From Strigamia acuminata (lineage: Eukaryota > Arthropoda > Chilopoda > Geophilomorpha > Linotaeniidae): a stretch of 64,000 bases of DNA. Within the stretch, counting starts at the first letter, position 1; every line of letters starts with the position of its first letter. The translations under genes were made by a program, and so were the position numbers. The notes beneath the pieces are model-generated. The model had not been told where the DNA came from. It saw nothing but the letters and a program-made list of their open reading frames with translations, and made no database searches. The DNA lies in NCBI GenBank assembly GCA_949358305.1, contig OX442320.1, forward strand, positions 9,006,259 to 9,070,258, written 5' to 3'. This document shows positions 23,232 to 34,400 of the stretch, piece by piece.

Positions 23232-25002
23232 TTATTTGCGAAAGTGGTATCGGATTAAAGTTTCTATTAAATCAACGAGTGTGAACACACTGATGCCAAG
23301 ATAGAGTCCAACGGTGCCTCCGATGTCACTAAACAATGCCGATGCTGTGAACATTTCCTTTTCTATTATTAATTCAGTTTTTTCTCCATCAAATCTAAAA
23401 CTCAACTTTGAATCGTTATTCTTGTGTTTTTCTTTGTGATGTCGATGCAAAACGTATTGCATCTCGTTGCATTTCCTTTTGCACTGACAATTTTCCAAGT
23501 GTTGTATCAAATTGTAAACGATTGGAAATATTCTATCGTAATTAGCTTTGATGTCTGAAAACGTAGTGCACGGGGGACGTCGTGTGCTGTTGACAAATGG
23601 CAATCTGAATAGAAAATGAATTATGTTTGTAAAAGCATATTGTTACGCGGTGGAGTCACACCGTAAACCGGTTGTCTCTTCCGCGCTTCCGTAAGTTTTT
23701 GGTTTAATTGGTTTTACTAAATGTCACCAGAGTTCGCCTTTGACGGTGATGTAATTGGATTATTCTATTATTTCTGACGGGGAGAAATAATAGAATAATT
23801 CAGTTTTATAGTAAAACCAATTAAACCAAAAGCTTACGGAAGCGCGGAGGAGACAAACGGTTTACAGTGTGACGCCACCGCGTAACAATATACGAGATTG
23901 AAAGTATTACTTACCCACAGCTTAATTCTTTTTCTACTAGGTTCTTAATGCAGTTATATGAGCAAGCAAAAGCCATTTCTTCCGTCACGCAAGGATTTCG
24001 GGCCGTATTTAAATTCTGTAACTAAAAATATAATAAAGAAAAAGCACAAATTTATTAGTTTCTGAATAATTCTCGACATTTCACCTCTTTGGAAAATAAT
24101 GTATATCCTGACATGTATTGTAATTCAGCTATTTCAAGAAGAAGCTCGCCATCAATTGAATGGTGAAATGTGTCTTGATGAACCAAAAACTGGATAAAGG
24201 TTATGATTTTAATAAATGATCTACAAGAGATAAAAAATTAAACCTGATAGTCATTCGCAGCTACTGATGGCTCTGTATGATTCCAAATAATACTAAGATA
24301 TGTGAGTTTTCCCCTGAAATTCATTTTCTTCTCTGTAATATGAAACAACTTTGAACATAAACTCCAAAAAATAATGTCTCGACTTAGCTCTACTCATAGT
24401 TAGCATGGTGCAGCTTCCGCTCATCATATTTACAGCCTCAACTGTCATTGCTTCATGAACTGGTTCGATACAACTTGATTGATTCGTAAATATGTTTATA
24501 CACTACAAAGAAAGAAAGAAAAAGTCAAACATAAACAAAAATGTAAAATAATCTACAGTCTTCAACTTACTCGTGTGTGAAAACTTAAATCTTGAGATTT
24601 CACACGTAAACTGTCCCATAATTGAAAAGCGTCCGTAAAATTGCCAAAAAAATTGGTGTTTTCTAGTGTGGCCGTATGAATATCTCTGTTGCATAAAGTA
24701 ATGGATGGGAATGTGACAGAAATGCGTTTCTGGAGCTTCACTTCGGTTACAATTGCACCGTCGAGATAAACGATGACGCGAGTAGCAATTTGGTAGATGC
24801 AGCCGGTAAAACAGCAAATTATTACTGCAAACCACACAAACTTAAACAGCAGGCTGTGGGATTTATCACTAAACTTGTTGAGTCCCAACACATTGTTTTG
24901 ATTGCTGCAGCAGTTACATTTTCTTTTTGTTTCCTCATTATTAATGGAAAGGTTCGCTTCAAGTCGCTGCTTAGCTCCCACTTGGTTTCGGCGCGACATC
25001 AT
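23232..25002 (-). CDS. DEG/ENaC-family ion channel, gene I (complete, 404 aa; partial duplicate of F)
   Basis: Exons 24571-25002, 24394-24502, 24244-24332, 24085-24189, 23915-24021 and 23232-23604. Exons 2-6 match gene F. Exon 1 matches up to 24765 and then diverges (VLGLNKFSDKS and VWFAVIICC instead of LLGLNKFTDKS and VWFVVIICC), so the TM1 region comes from a different lineage than the rest. An extra ATG gives the start MMSRRNQ. Motifs and frame are intact. Confidence 0.92.
23640..23888. mobile_element. Tc1/mariner-like MITE, duplicate copy in gene I intron 5
   Basis: Same 249-bp element as 15485-15733, same TA-flanked site, so it was carried along by the segmental duplication and is not an independent insertion. 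Confidence 0.9.
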
Positions 25003-25229
25003 GTGTATAGATTGACTATAAATGTCAGCTGGTTTTGTAAGCGTAGATGTTTATCTACTGTAGCTACGTCTATGAGTTCATATATAAATCATGTTGCAGA
25101 GTTAATCGTTATTGTTGGTTGGAAACGATGGAAAAATATATTTAGATAAACTCACTTTCCACCACAAGAGGATGTGTCATTTTTAAACTTATAAATGAAT
25201 TTACATATAATTGTGCTCAGGTCTAATAC

Positions 25230-25638
25230 CATGTTCACACCAACGGATCGAGTTTGGGTTTGGCGGGATCTGATCCACTCGATCAGATCCAACTGAACAG
25301 AGTTCCAATATTCACTTGGATGGAGTTGTGTTCGCACCAAAATGTGATTCAAAAACCAGACCGGGTTTTAGTAGCAACTGGTGTTAGAAACACCTCACTG
25401 CAATGGCTGCCATTTTATTATCGAATAATGCTCAACAATGGAATGCTACAGACTGCTGACATTATTTAATGAATTCCAATCAGAATCCAATCGTTGAATC
25501 GAGTAGTGGGAACTCGATTGACAAACGGAATTGTTGGGCACACGGATCTAGATCCGTGAACGGAGTTTAGTGTTTACACTAATCTTGGATTTAGATCCGT
25601 AGCTTCGAATGAGATCGAAAAACTTGGTGTGAACATAG
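25230..25638. mobile_element. CATGTTCACACCAA-type MITE, copy 3
   Basis: Complete copy, with both inverted termini present (CATGTTCACACCAA and TTGGTGTGAACATAG). It lies in the I/J spacer at the position equivalent to the element at 8190-8562, so it was inherited through spacer duplication. Non-coding. Confidence 0.75.
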
Positions 25639-25917
25639 TTTAACAGTGCTTTGTGAGTTTTGTGCGCCCCGCCGTACATTTACACTCGTTTACAACAAGA
25701 ATAATTTTTTTGTCTGAATTAAGCATTGATTTTCATATAAAACCACGATAACTTATCGTACAGTAATAAAAATGTGTGTATATTAGTTTTATGACTAAAT
25801 TAACGACAATTTGAAAGTGTTATGTATTTTCGGTGCACGTAAGTGGTCATTAATTTCAAGAACACGTGAACGTAATCGATGTAAGAATGTGAAGGAATTG
25901 AGAAAATACAAGTTTTC

Positions 25918-28220
25918 TTATTTACGAAAGGTGTAGCGGATTAGAGTTTCGATTAAATCAACGAGTGTGAACACACTGATGCCAAGATAGAGTCCAACGG
26001 TGCCTCCGATGTCACTGAACAATGCCGATGCTGTGAACATTTCCTTCTCTGTTATTAATTCAGTTTTGTCTCCACCAAAATCAAAATACAAGGATGTAAC
26101 GTTATCCCTTATTGAGAAATGATGATGCAAAACATATTGCATTTCGTTGCATTTCCGCTTGCACTGACACTTTTTCAAGTTTTCCATCATATTTAAAACG
26201 AATGGAAATATTTTATCTAAATTAGCTTTGATTTCTGTCAAGTTTGTGCATGGACGAAGTCCTGTGTTGTTGACGTATGGCAATCTAAAAAGAAAAACAT
26301 AGACAGTCGAAAAAGAAAAGCAGGGTTCGTGTGACACATATTTCCACCTGAGGTGAGCAAGGCATATGCTGCCCTATTGAACAGTAAACAAAAAATTTTT
26401 TGTTGGAAAAAAATCGGATTGTTCGCCCAAAGATTCCGCCCCTAGAAATATGCCGCCAGAGGTAACCGCTTCACTGCCTCACCTCTCGCGCCGGCAATTA
26501 AAAAATTGCAAGTACTCGGGTACGGTATGTACCATGTACCATATACCAGGGTTTCCCAAACGGTGAGGCGCGAGCTGATTATTGGTGGGGCGCACCCATC
26601 ATACATGCCTAAATAAAACAAGCTTATTTTGCAAACTTTTATAAATTTTTAACCAAAATTATATAAAATTATATAAAAAAATTATACACAGTTTTATGCA
26701 AATTTATATTAAAATTTCTTTTTTTGTTTTTAGTAGTATATTTTTTTAAAATTTAATGCACTGGTAGATGGAAGTGGGGCGCAGAAGATCGCCTTGCTTA
26801 AAAAGTGGGGCGCGATGCTAAAAAGTTTGGGAACCCCTGCCATATACGCTACTGGGCCAGCACTATACGCCTACTCGGTCTAAATGGATAAACATTTGCC
26901 TACCTACAACTTAACATTTTTTCTATTTCCTTGTTAATGCAGTTGTATGAGCAAGCCAAATACATTTCCTCTGTCAAACAAGGATTTCGGCGTGTATTAA
27001 AATTCTGAATCTAAAATTAAAATACATAAATAGCACAAACTTATTAATTTTTGAATAATTCTGGACATATAAAAAGTCTGTTGTATGCTTTAGTATGATT
27101 TATAATAATGATGTGAGTTATGCAAATGAGTGTGAATTGTTTTTGAGTATTGTATGAAGTTGTCGTGGAAATGTGAATAAATAAGTGAGTAAGAGTTGGT
27201 CCTAATAAGTGAGAGTTTATTTGTGTGCAAGCTCCAATTTAAAACTGATAAACTTGAAAAATATAACAAGGTCTGTTGCTCGGATTTTGATGAAACTTGG
27301 TTTGGGGGTTTCTTACCTCTTTGGTAAATATTCTATATCCTGTCAGGTGTTGTAATGCGGCCATTTCAAAAAGAAGTTCGCCATCAATTGAATGGTGTAA
27401 GGTGTCTTGATGAATCAAAAACTGGGTAAAAATTACAATTTTAACAAATGATTTACATGAAAAAAAAAATCTAACCATGTAAACTTTCAGTTCTACCCAT
27501 GGCTTTGTATGATTCCACATAATCATAGCATTCGTGTAGTGGCCCTTGAATTTTATTTTCTCTTCTGTAAAATGAAACAACTTTGAATATAAACTTTTAA
27601 AAAAAATGTCTTATCTTTATCTGTACTCATAGTTAGCATGAGGCAGCTTCCAGTCATCATATTTACATCCTCAACTGTCATTAACTCGTGAATAGGTTTG
27701 GTGCAACCTCCTCGCAATGCATCCTCACACTATACACAAATAAAAAGTCAAACACAAATAAAAATATAAAATGCAGTTTCAAACTTACTGCTGTTCGAAC
27801 TAGCAAATCTTGAGGTTTCACACGAAAACTATTCCATAATTGAAAAGCGTCTGTAAAATTAACAAACGAATTGTTGGTTTGGTTTAACACAATCATCATA
27901 ACTTCCATGCTGCATAAAGTAATGGATGGAAATGTGACAGATGTGCGTTGCTGGAGCATTACGTCGGTCACCGTTGCGCCGTCGAAATAAATGATGACTC
28001 GAGTAGCAATTTGGTAACTGCAGCCGGTAAAACAACAAATTATTACTGCAAACCACACGAACTTGTACAGCAAGCTGTGGGATTTGTCAGAAAACTTATT
28101 GAGTCCAAACAAATCATTTTGTTTGCTTGTTTGTTTGCGTTTTCGTCTTATTTTTCCATTATTAATGCGACGGTTTGCATTAAGTGGATAAATAACTCGC
28201 ACACGGTTTCGGTGCAACAT
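25918..28220 (-). CDS. DEG/ENaC-family ion channel, gene J (complete, 400 aa)
   Basis: Exons 27789-28220, 27627-27729, 27476-27564, 27317-27421, 26904-27010 and 25918-26284 join to 400 residues. It belongs with D and G (longer introns 4 and 5, CEDALRGGC in exon 2), but its exon 6 reads LPYVNNTGLRPCTN and intron 5 has a hAT-type MITE in place of the satellite. The codon across the exon 5/6 junction is AGA (Arg) instead of GGA (Gly). It starts at MLHRNRVRVIYP; the upstream spacer differs from B and D and has no in-frame ATG nearby. Pore sequence FSDIGGTVGLYLGIS and the tail RYTFRK are intact. Confidence 0.91.
26547..26839. mobile_element. hAT-type MITE, 293 bp, 8-bp target duplication
   Basis: Termini CAGGGTTTCCCAAAC and GTTTGGGAACCCCTG, flanked by perfect 8-bp duplications CCATATAC (26539-26546, 26840-26847). 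The homologous intron of gene D has the unoccupied site (CCATATTCGCGACTGGGGC near 11350). A short related fragment (GTGGGTCGCGATGCTAAAAA) sits in intron 1 of the USP gene near 41299. Non-coding. Confidence 0.92.
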
Positions 28221-28329
28221 CGTGTATAGATTGACTATAAATGTGAGCAGGTTTTATAGGCATAAGAGTGCAACTCAGGGGCGTATCAACCGGGTGTGCA
28301 GAAACACGGCGCAGATAGATAGTATTCGA

Positions 28330-28600
28330 TGTTGATTACTTCAGATATGAACGTTTTTGGTTGATGTTTAGAACGGTTTAAATAAACACACTGATCGAAT
28401 TGTTAATTCTAGAAAGAATGATTTTATTTAAAATTGAAAATAAGTCTTAACAAATGTAAATGTCAAATTTCAAAGTTTTGGATGTTTTGTAACGCATGTT
28501 GTTAATAATTTCGAGAACACGTGTAAATAATCGTTGTAAGAAAGTGAAGAAATTGTGAAAATACAAGTTTTCTTATTCATGAAAGTTGTGTCAACTTTTT
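28330..28600. pseudogene. Degenerate 3' end of a DEG/ENaC gene copy
   Basis: The sequence resembles the 3' flank of gene B (3430-3655). It ends in a decayed version of the common last-exon terminus (TTTTCTTATTCATGAAAGTTG against TTTTCTTATTTACGAAAGTGG), after which homology stops. No upstream exons follow. It is best read as the stump of a deleted paralog between J and K. Confidence 0.6.
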
Positions 28601-29789
28601 TTTGCGGATTAGCAAACTATTGATTGTTTTGTTTGAATTAAGTATCATACGGTAATAAAAGTGTGTACACGTTAGTTTTACGACTAAATTGAAGCCATAT
28701 TTAAACTGTTATGTATTTTCGGTGCAAGAATAGTCAATAATTTCAAGCACACGTGTGAGTAATCGATGTAAGAATGTGAGGAAATTGAGAAAATAAAAGT
28801 TTTCTTATTTACGAAAGGTGTAGCGGATTAGTGTTTCGATTAAATCAACAAGTGTAAACACACTGACGCCAAGATACAGTCCAACAGTGCCTCCGATGTC
28901 ACTGAACAATGCCGATGCTGTGAACATTTCCTTCTCTATTATTAATTCAGTTTTGTCTCCATCAAAATCAAAAAACAACATTGTAGTGTTTTCCTTTTTT
29001 GTTTGCTGTCGATGCAAAACGTATTGCATCTCATTGCATTTCCGCTTACACTGACACTTTTCCAAGTGTTGCATCATATTGAAAATGATTGCAAATATTC
29101 TATCGATATTAGCCTTGATGTCTGAAAACGTCGTGCACGGGGCAAGTCGTGTGCTGTTGACAAATGGCAATCTGAATAGAAAATGAATTATGTTGTTTAT
29201 AAAAGCATAGACGAGATTGAAAATATTCCTTACCCACAGCTTAATTCTTTTTCTACTAGCTCGTTAATGCAGTTGTGTGAGCAAGCAAAAGCCATTTCTT
29301 CCGTCACACAAGGATTTCGGGCTGTATTTAAATTCTGTAGCTAAAAATGTAATAAACAAAAGGCAGACATTTATTAGTTTCTGAACAATTCTCGACATTT
29401 CACCTCTTTGGAAAATATTGTATATTCTGATATGTATTGTAAGTCAGCTATTTGAAGAAGAATTTCGCCATCAATTGAATGGTGAAAGGTGTCTTGATGA
29501 AACAAAAACTATATAAAGGTTACGATTTTAATAAATGATTTACAATAGTTGTAAAATTAAACCTGATAGGTATTCGTAGCTACTGATGGTGATGGCTGTG
29601 TACGATTCCAAATAATAGCAGCAGTTGTGAATATGCCCCTGTAATCCATTTTCTCTTCTGTAAAATCAAACAACTTTGAACATAAACTCCAAAATATTTT
29701 GTCTTAAACTGTATATACTCATAGTTAGCATGGTGCAGCTTCCACTCATCATATTTACAGCCTCAACTGTCATTACTTCATGAACTGTT

Positions 29790-29950
29790 TGTGAGTGTAC
29801 GTGTGTGTGCAGAAAATGTAGGAAGAAGAAAGCTTTTTCAACAAGAAACTGATGAGATGTATATTCAATACAAGTAACACAATAATACAGAACATGCGCG
29901 CAGTGCGCGTTACCAAGCAACTTAAACTATGATAACATATATATCTCACA
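29790..29950 (-). repeat. 3' LTR of the copia element
   Basis: 161 bp, same sequence as 34240-34400. Contains an imperfect GCGCGCAGTGCGCGT palindrome (29895-29909) and a poly-T/AT-rich part near its outer end. Confidence 0.97.
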
Positions 29951-29965
29951 AATCCCCCTCATAGG
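29951..29965 (-). promoter_or_regulatory. Polypurine tract of the copia element
   Basis: On the minus strand the bases just before the 3' LTR read GAGGGGGATT, the expected purine-rich primer for plus-strand DNA synthesis. Confidence 0.8.
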
Positions 29966-30054
29966 TTATCATTTGTTTAAACTTAAAAAGAAAACTAACT
30001 CTAACAACAAACATGAATGAAAGAGAAAAACGAATAAAATATTAACAACAAAAA

Positions 30055-33000
30055 TTATTGTTCTTCTTCTTTCATCTTGGCATCATCTTGAAGACCCACA
30101 CGATCACGGCCTTCTTCAAACTTGTCCTTTGCCAGCGGTTTAGTCAAGAAATCCGCAACCATTTCTGCTGAAGGAAGGTGGACCAGCTTGATATTTCCCA
30201 ATTTTAGATCGTCCTTAATAAACATCATATGTCGATTCATATGCTTGGTCCGCCCAAACTGGTTTGAACCACAAAGAACTTGAATGCCGGGTGTGCAGTC
30301 AGTGTAGATTGGTACGCATCTTGGCACGCAATCCCCCTCACCGACCTCGCTTAGGAAATCTCTTGCCCATTTGATTATTTTGAGCAGTTCACAAATCGCA
30401 AGTATCTCGCTCTCGGTGGTGGACATCGCCACCAAACGTTGTCTTTTCGTTTTCCATCCGATAGTTGCGTCGCCGATCTTTAAAATCAAGCCCGTGTGTG
30501 ACTTAGCATCTTGGGTTACACACCAACTTGCGTCCGCGAATCCTTGTAAGCTTCCTTCTTTGCTTGAGAAGAACAAACGCAAATCTTTTGTACCGTTGAC
30601 ATAACGCAAAACGCGTTTCGCTGCTCGAAAGTGCAGTTGGCGAGGATCTTTGGAGAAAGCTGAGAGAGCGCTCACAGCATATGACAAATCCGGACGAGAA
30701 ACAATCATCAGGTGCATCAAAGAACCGATGATCTGCTGGTATAAATTCTGATCAACCTTCTTTGATTTGTCGAAGTCCTCCAAATCCTGTCCTGTTGCCA
30801 TCGGCGTTTTCGCAGTGATCCCATTGAGTAAGTCAAATTTTGTCAAAATGTCGTTTACATATTTTTGTTGTCCCACGTATACTCCGTCCTTAGTGACCGA
30901 AATTTCCATTCCGAGAAGGAAGTGAACTTCCCCCATGTCGACTATTTCGAAAACCTTCTTTAGTCGTTTTAGTATCCGATCAAGAATTCTTTGTCTCGTG
31001 AAAGCAGCCAAAATATCGTCCACGTACACGCCCAAAATTATGTAGTCATTTTTATGTCTATAAATATAGACACACCGGTCGTTTATGAGCGGTTTCAAGC
31101 CAATCTTGATCAGTTCCTGGTCAAGTCGCTCGTTCCAGCATCGCCCCGACTGGCGCAACCCGTACAGGCTGCGTTCCAGTCGGCAAACGAGATCGTCTTG
31201 CTCGTAACCTTCCGGTTGTTCCATAAAGATGACTTCGTCCAACAATCCGTAAAGGTACGCGGTCTTAATGTCGAACTGTCGCGTCAACAGTCCGTGTCTG
31301 GCTATCATCGAAAGTATGATCCGGAGCGACTCCATCCTCACTACGGGCGAAAAAGTCTCCGTGAAATCCACACCAGGTCGTTGGGAATACCCCACCGCCA
31401 CCAGGCGTGCCTTATACTTATTGACGCTTCTGTCGGCATTAAGTTTAATGCGGAAAATCCATTTGCTTTTCACCGTCACTGTCTGTCTTTCCCTCTTTAC
31501 AAGTGTCCATACTTTATTGATGTGTAGAGAATTAATCTCGCTGTCCATCGCTTCTTGCCATTTCTTTCTGTCATTGCAGTTTACCGCCTCTACGTAAGTT
31601 TCAGGAGTGAACAGCTCTTCCACACACTCTATTGCAGCATTGACCGCCTCTTGTTGCGCTGCTATGCGCTCCGAGCGTCGCACTCCCTCTTGTTGCAATC
31701 GCTCTTCGCGCTGCGCAAGCTGTTCCGCCAGTCTCTGCTCAAGCGCCGCTTTCGTCGCGCCCCTGGGTCGCCCCACCTGCACCGGCTGAAGTGGCTGCGG
31801 TGCGGCGTCGTCAACAGCGATAACCGGGTGTTCGACCTCGTCTTGAGCGTCCTGCAACTCGTTCACCGGTTCAACAGGAAAAATGGCGTCTTCCTCTTCT
31901 TGGCAAAAACGTTGCTTTGCCCCCTCATCGTTTAAACCAAAAACGTCTGCACCTCGCACCTCCTCATTGAATCCTACCGTCCTGCCCTCTTCTACTTTAC
32001 CGTCTTTCGGAACGTAAATTCGATAGGCTTTCCTGTCGACTGAATAACCGACAAATATGCCGTGTTTGGCTTTCGGATCCAATTTCCGTCGCTTTTCCTC
32101 CGGTATGTGCAAAAAGGCTTCGCAACCAAAAATCCGCAAGAATGCAACTGTCGTCTTGTGTTTCGACCATAACTCCTCGGGTGTAAAATCCCCATTCGGC
32201 TTGGTAAACGATCTATTTTTGACATAGACCGATGTGGCGATCGCTTCGGCCCAAAACTTCAAAGGAAGGCCCGATTTGATTAGCAGTGTCCGAGCCGCCT
32301 CTACCAGCGTACGATTCGCTCTCTCAGAAATTCCATTACTAGAAGGATTAAAGGGAACCGTAAGCTCGTGCAGAATGCCCTCAGATTCGAAAAAACGCTT
32401 GAAATTTGCATTGACAAATTCCCCACCGTTGTCACTTCTAAACCTTTTGAGTTTGTAGCCAGTTTGCTTCTCTGCCATGTTCTTGAATATTTCAAAATGT
32501 TCAAAGCATTGAGATTTCTCCCGCAAGAAAAACGCGAATTTTTTGCGTGTAAAATCATCAGTTAGAATCAAAGCATACTTGCTGCCTCCCAGCGATGCAG
32601 TCTGAAACGGTCCAACCATATCCCCATGAATAAGTTGCAAAACTTCAGATGACTGCTTCCCCTTGACTCTTTTGTACGGGCTTCTCGTCATTTTTCCCAA
32701 CGTGCATGCAGTGCATTTTTCCAAATGCACGTCCGCATATTCCAGCCCGTGCACAATCTGTTTGTCTCGCATTTTATCTATTGCACGCTCATTTAAATGA
32801 CACAGTCGCTCATGCCACAATTCCTTGCTGGCTGGGCGAGGTTGCACAGAAACTGCGTTGGCTTCCTCTCCAACCCATTGGTGCAGTAAATACATGCTGC
32901 CATTTAATGTTCCTGTTGCAATCGTCATTCCTCTTGGGTCCTTAATTTCCGCGACTTTATTGTTGAATGAAATCGCATAATTATTAGCGGTAAGACGTGG

Positions 33001-34119
33001 AATTGACAACAGATTGCCTTTCAACTCTGGCACAAATAAGACGTCGAGGAGCAAAATCTTCATGAATTCCGTTTCTGAAAGCTTGCATCTCAAAATGATA
33101 TTCCCTTTCCCCGTAGCCAACAATTTTGCGCCCTTTTTGGCTGTGGTGACCACTGCTTCGATTTCCTTGAAAGTCCCAAACAATTCCCGTTTTCCAGACA
33201 TATGCGCCGACGCGCCGGAATCGAGAATCCACTCGTCTTGACAATCGTCGCCGCCCAAATCGACGACAAAAGCATGCTGGATAACCGCTTCCTGTTGTGC
33301 TATTTTTGCCGTGGCTGCCTCTCTTGGTCGTTGTGACGCTGGACTCGGCCTCTTTTCGGGGTAGCGCTGCCAACAATTCTTGGCAATGTGGCCACTTTTA
33401 CCACATTCATAACAGGCTGATTTTGAAACGTTTTTCAACTTCTTGCCGCCCGAATTACGTCCCACCTGCGCCTTGAACGCAACCGTCACGTTGTCCACGG
33501 TCTGTCCCTTTGAGTGGAATGTCGCCCACTGATCTTCCATTTTCAGTGACCGTCGCAAATCTTCAAATTTCGCGTCTGCCGCGTCACGATAATTTCGTGC
33601 AATATTGCCATATTTTGGCAAAAGTCCTCGTGTCGTGTAATGAAGAATCTCGCGGTCCGAAACAACCTTTCCTACCGCTTTGGCTTTTGCCTGAATCGAC
33701 TTGGCCCTGTTCAAGTAACCATCCGTCGACTCGTCGTGTCTCATGCGCAGCTCCGCAAGTTCCGAACCAGCGTCAATTTGTCGCTCTTCCGTGGTACCTG
33801 CGTACTGCGCTTTCAACGCCTCCCAAAGCGCCTTGGCCTCGGTAAAAGCCATACAGTTTGTGGCTTCTTCGTCCGACATCGTTAAAACTATAATCCCTAA
33901 AGCCTCGTCATTATTTTTGGCCCACGCTTCGTGCTTCTTCAGCGCGTCTGCATACGTTGCATCCGTCGCGTCGGGCACTATCGGCTCCGGTTTCGTGATG
34001 ACGCCTTTCAAACCTTTTGCAGCTAGAAGTGTCCCCACTTTGAATTGCCAAGTAAAATAGTTTTGAGGTTTTAGAAGTTCAATTCGATTCAAAGATGTAC
34101 TTGCAATCGCATCCGCCAT
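30055..34119 (-). CDS. Copia Gag-Pol polyprotein (1354 aa)
   Basis: One uninterrupted frame from ATG at 34119. The Gag part (1-230) is followed by a CCHC zinc knuckle (236-249, CYECGKSGHIAKNC), an aspartic protease with LDSGASAHM at about 299-307, the GAG-pre-integrase segment (LWHERLCHL), and an integrase core with the RSDNGGEF and SNGISERANRTL blocks that hold catalytic acidic residues. Then come a copia-type reverse transcriptase with YVDDILA and a RNase H containing GFADASW and STTESE. Gag and Pol share one frame as in many copia elements. The length and absence of stops suggest it is functional. The protein packages and copies the element's RNA and inserts the DNA copy. Confidence 0.97.
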   Translation of the reverse strand: MADAIASTSLNRIELLKPQNYFTWQFKVGTLLAAKGLKGVITKPEPIVPDATDATYADALKKHEAWAKNNDEALGIIVLTMSDEEATNCMAFTEAKALWEALKAQYAGTTEERQIDAGSELAELRMRHDESTDGYLNRAKSIQAKAKAVGKVVSDREILHYTTRGLLPKYGNIARNYRDAADAKFEDLRRSLKMEDQWATFHSKGQTVDNVTVAFKAQVGRNSGGKKLKNVSKSACYECGKSGHIAKNCWQRYPEKRPSPASQRPREAATAKIAQQEAVIQHAFVVDLGGDDCQDEWILDSGASAHMSGKRELFGTFKEIEAVVTTAKKGAKLLATGKGNIILRCKLSETEFMKILLLDVLFVPELKGNLLSIPRLTANNYAISFNNKVAEIKDPRGMTIATGTLNGSMYLLHQWVGEEANAVSVQPRPASKELWHERLCHLNERAIDKMRDKQIVHGLEYADVHLEKCTACTLGKMTRSPYKRVKGKQSSEVLQLIHGDMVGPFQTASLGGSKYALILTDDFTRKKFAFFLREKSQCFEHFEIFKNMAEKQTGYKLKRFRSDNGGEFVNANFKRFFESEGILHELTVPFNPSSNGISERANRTLVEAARTLLIKSGLPLKFWAEAIATSVYVKNRSFTKPNGDFTPEELWSKHKTTVAFLRIFGCEAFLHIPEEKRRKLDPKAKHGIFVGYSVDRKAYRIYVPKDGKVEEGRTVGFNEEVRGADVFGLNDEGAKQRFCQEEEDAIFPVEPVNELQDAQDEVEHPVIAVDDAAPQPLQPVQVGRPRGATKAALEQRLAEQLAQREERLQQEGVRRSERIAAQQEAVNAAIECVEELFTPETYVEAVNCNDRKKWQEAMDSEINSLHINKVWTLVKRERQTVTVKSKWIFRIKLNADRSVNKYKARLVAVGYSQRPGVDFTETFSPVVRMESLRIILSMIARHGLLTRQFDIKTAYLYGLLDEVIFMEQPEGYEQDDLVCRLERSLYGLRQSGRCWNERLDQELIKIGLKPLINDRCVYIYRHKNDYIILGVYVDDILAAFTRQRILDRILKRLKKVFEIVDMGEVHFLLGMEISVTKDGVYVGQQKYVNDILTKFDLLNGITAKTPMATGQDLEDFDKSKKVDQNLYQQIIGSLMHLMIVSRPDLSYAVSALSAFSKDPRQLHFRAAKRVLRYVNGTKDLRLFFSSKEGSLQGFADASWCVTQDAKSHTGLILKIGDATIGWKTKRQRLVAMSTTESEILAICELLKIIKWARDFLSEVGEGDCVPRCVPIYTDCTPGIQVLCGSNQFGRTKHMNRHMMFIKDDLKLGNIKLVHLPSAEMVADFLTKPLAKDKFEEGRDRVGLQDDAKMKEEEQ

Positions 34120-34228
34120 CTTCCTTGTTCGATCGTTACGCCTTGTTTTTCAATTCTTCTTTCACCGCAAATTCTCCACAAATCGTCGCCAAAATGGAAC
34201 GTTTCTATCTTGCAAAGAAACCAGACTC

Positions 34229-34237
34229 CTGCTACCA
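34229..34237 (-). promoter_or_regulatory. Primer-binding site of the copia element
   Basis: TGGTAGCAG, two bases after the 5' LTR, matches the complement of the 3' end of animal initiator tRNA-Met (ending CTGCTACCA), the usual primer for Ty1/copia elements. The match seems limited to about nine bases. Confidence 0.75.
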
Positions 34238-34239
34238 CT

Positions 34240-34400
34240 TGTGAGTGTACGTGTGTGTGCAGAAAATGTAGGAAGAAGAAAGCTTTTTCAACAAGAAACT
34301 GATGAGATGTATATTCAATACAAGTAACACAATAATACAGAACATGCGCGCAGTGCGCGTTACCAAGCAACTTAAACTATGATAACATATATATCTCACA
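34240..34400 (-). repeat. 5' LTR of the copia element
   Basis: 161 bp, the upstream LTR in the minus-strand sense, expected to hold the promoter. Identical by eye to the 3' LTR. Confidence 0.97.

Larger units (their letters stand above)
17950..24765. repeat. Segmental duplication, copy 2 (G exon 6 to I exon 1)
   Basis: Second copy of 9138-16610. It contains genes H, most of G and most of I, the Tc1-like MITE and the intronic satellite, but not the piggyBac-like MITE. Near-identity implies a recent event or continuing gene conversion, and a collapsed or duplicated assembly should also be considered. Confidence 0.93.
29790..34400 (-). mobile_element. Full-length Ty1/copia LTR retrotransposon, 4611 bp
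   Basis: Two 161-bp LTRs (29790-29950 and 34240-34400, identical by eye, beginning TGTGAG and ending CTCACA on the plus strand) flank one long polyprotein gene. The target duplication CTGTT is perfect (29785-29789, 34401-34405). A primer-binding site follows the 5' LTR by two bases and a purine-rich tract precedes the 3' LTR. Identical LTRs and an uninterrupted frame show a very young, probably still competent element. The order protease-integrase-RT-RNase H identifies copia, not gypsy. Confidence 0.98.

Noticed and set aside
31607-34060. Plus-strand frames of 60-126 codons within the copia element
   Set aside because: Antisense to the 1354-residue polyprotein and without family similarity.
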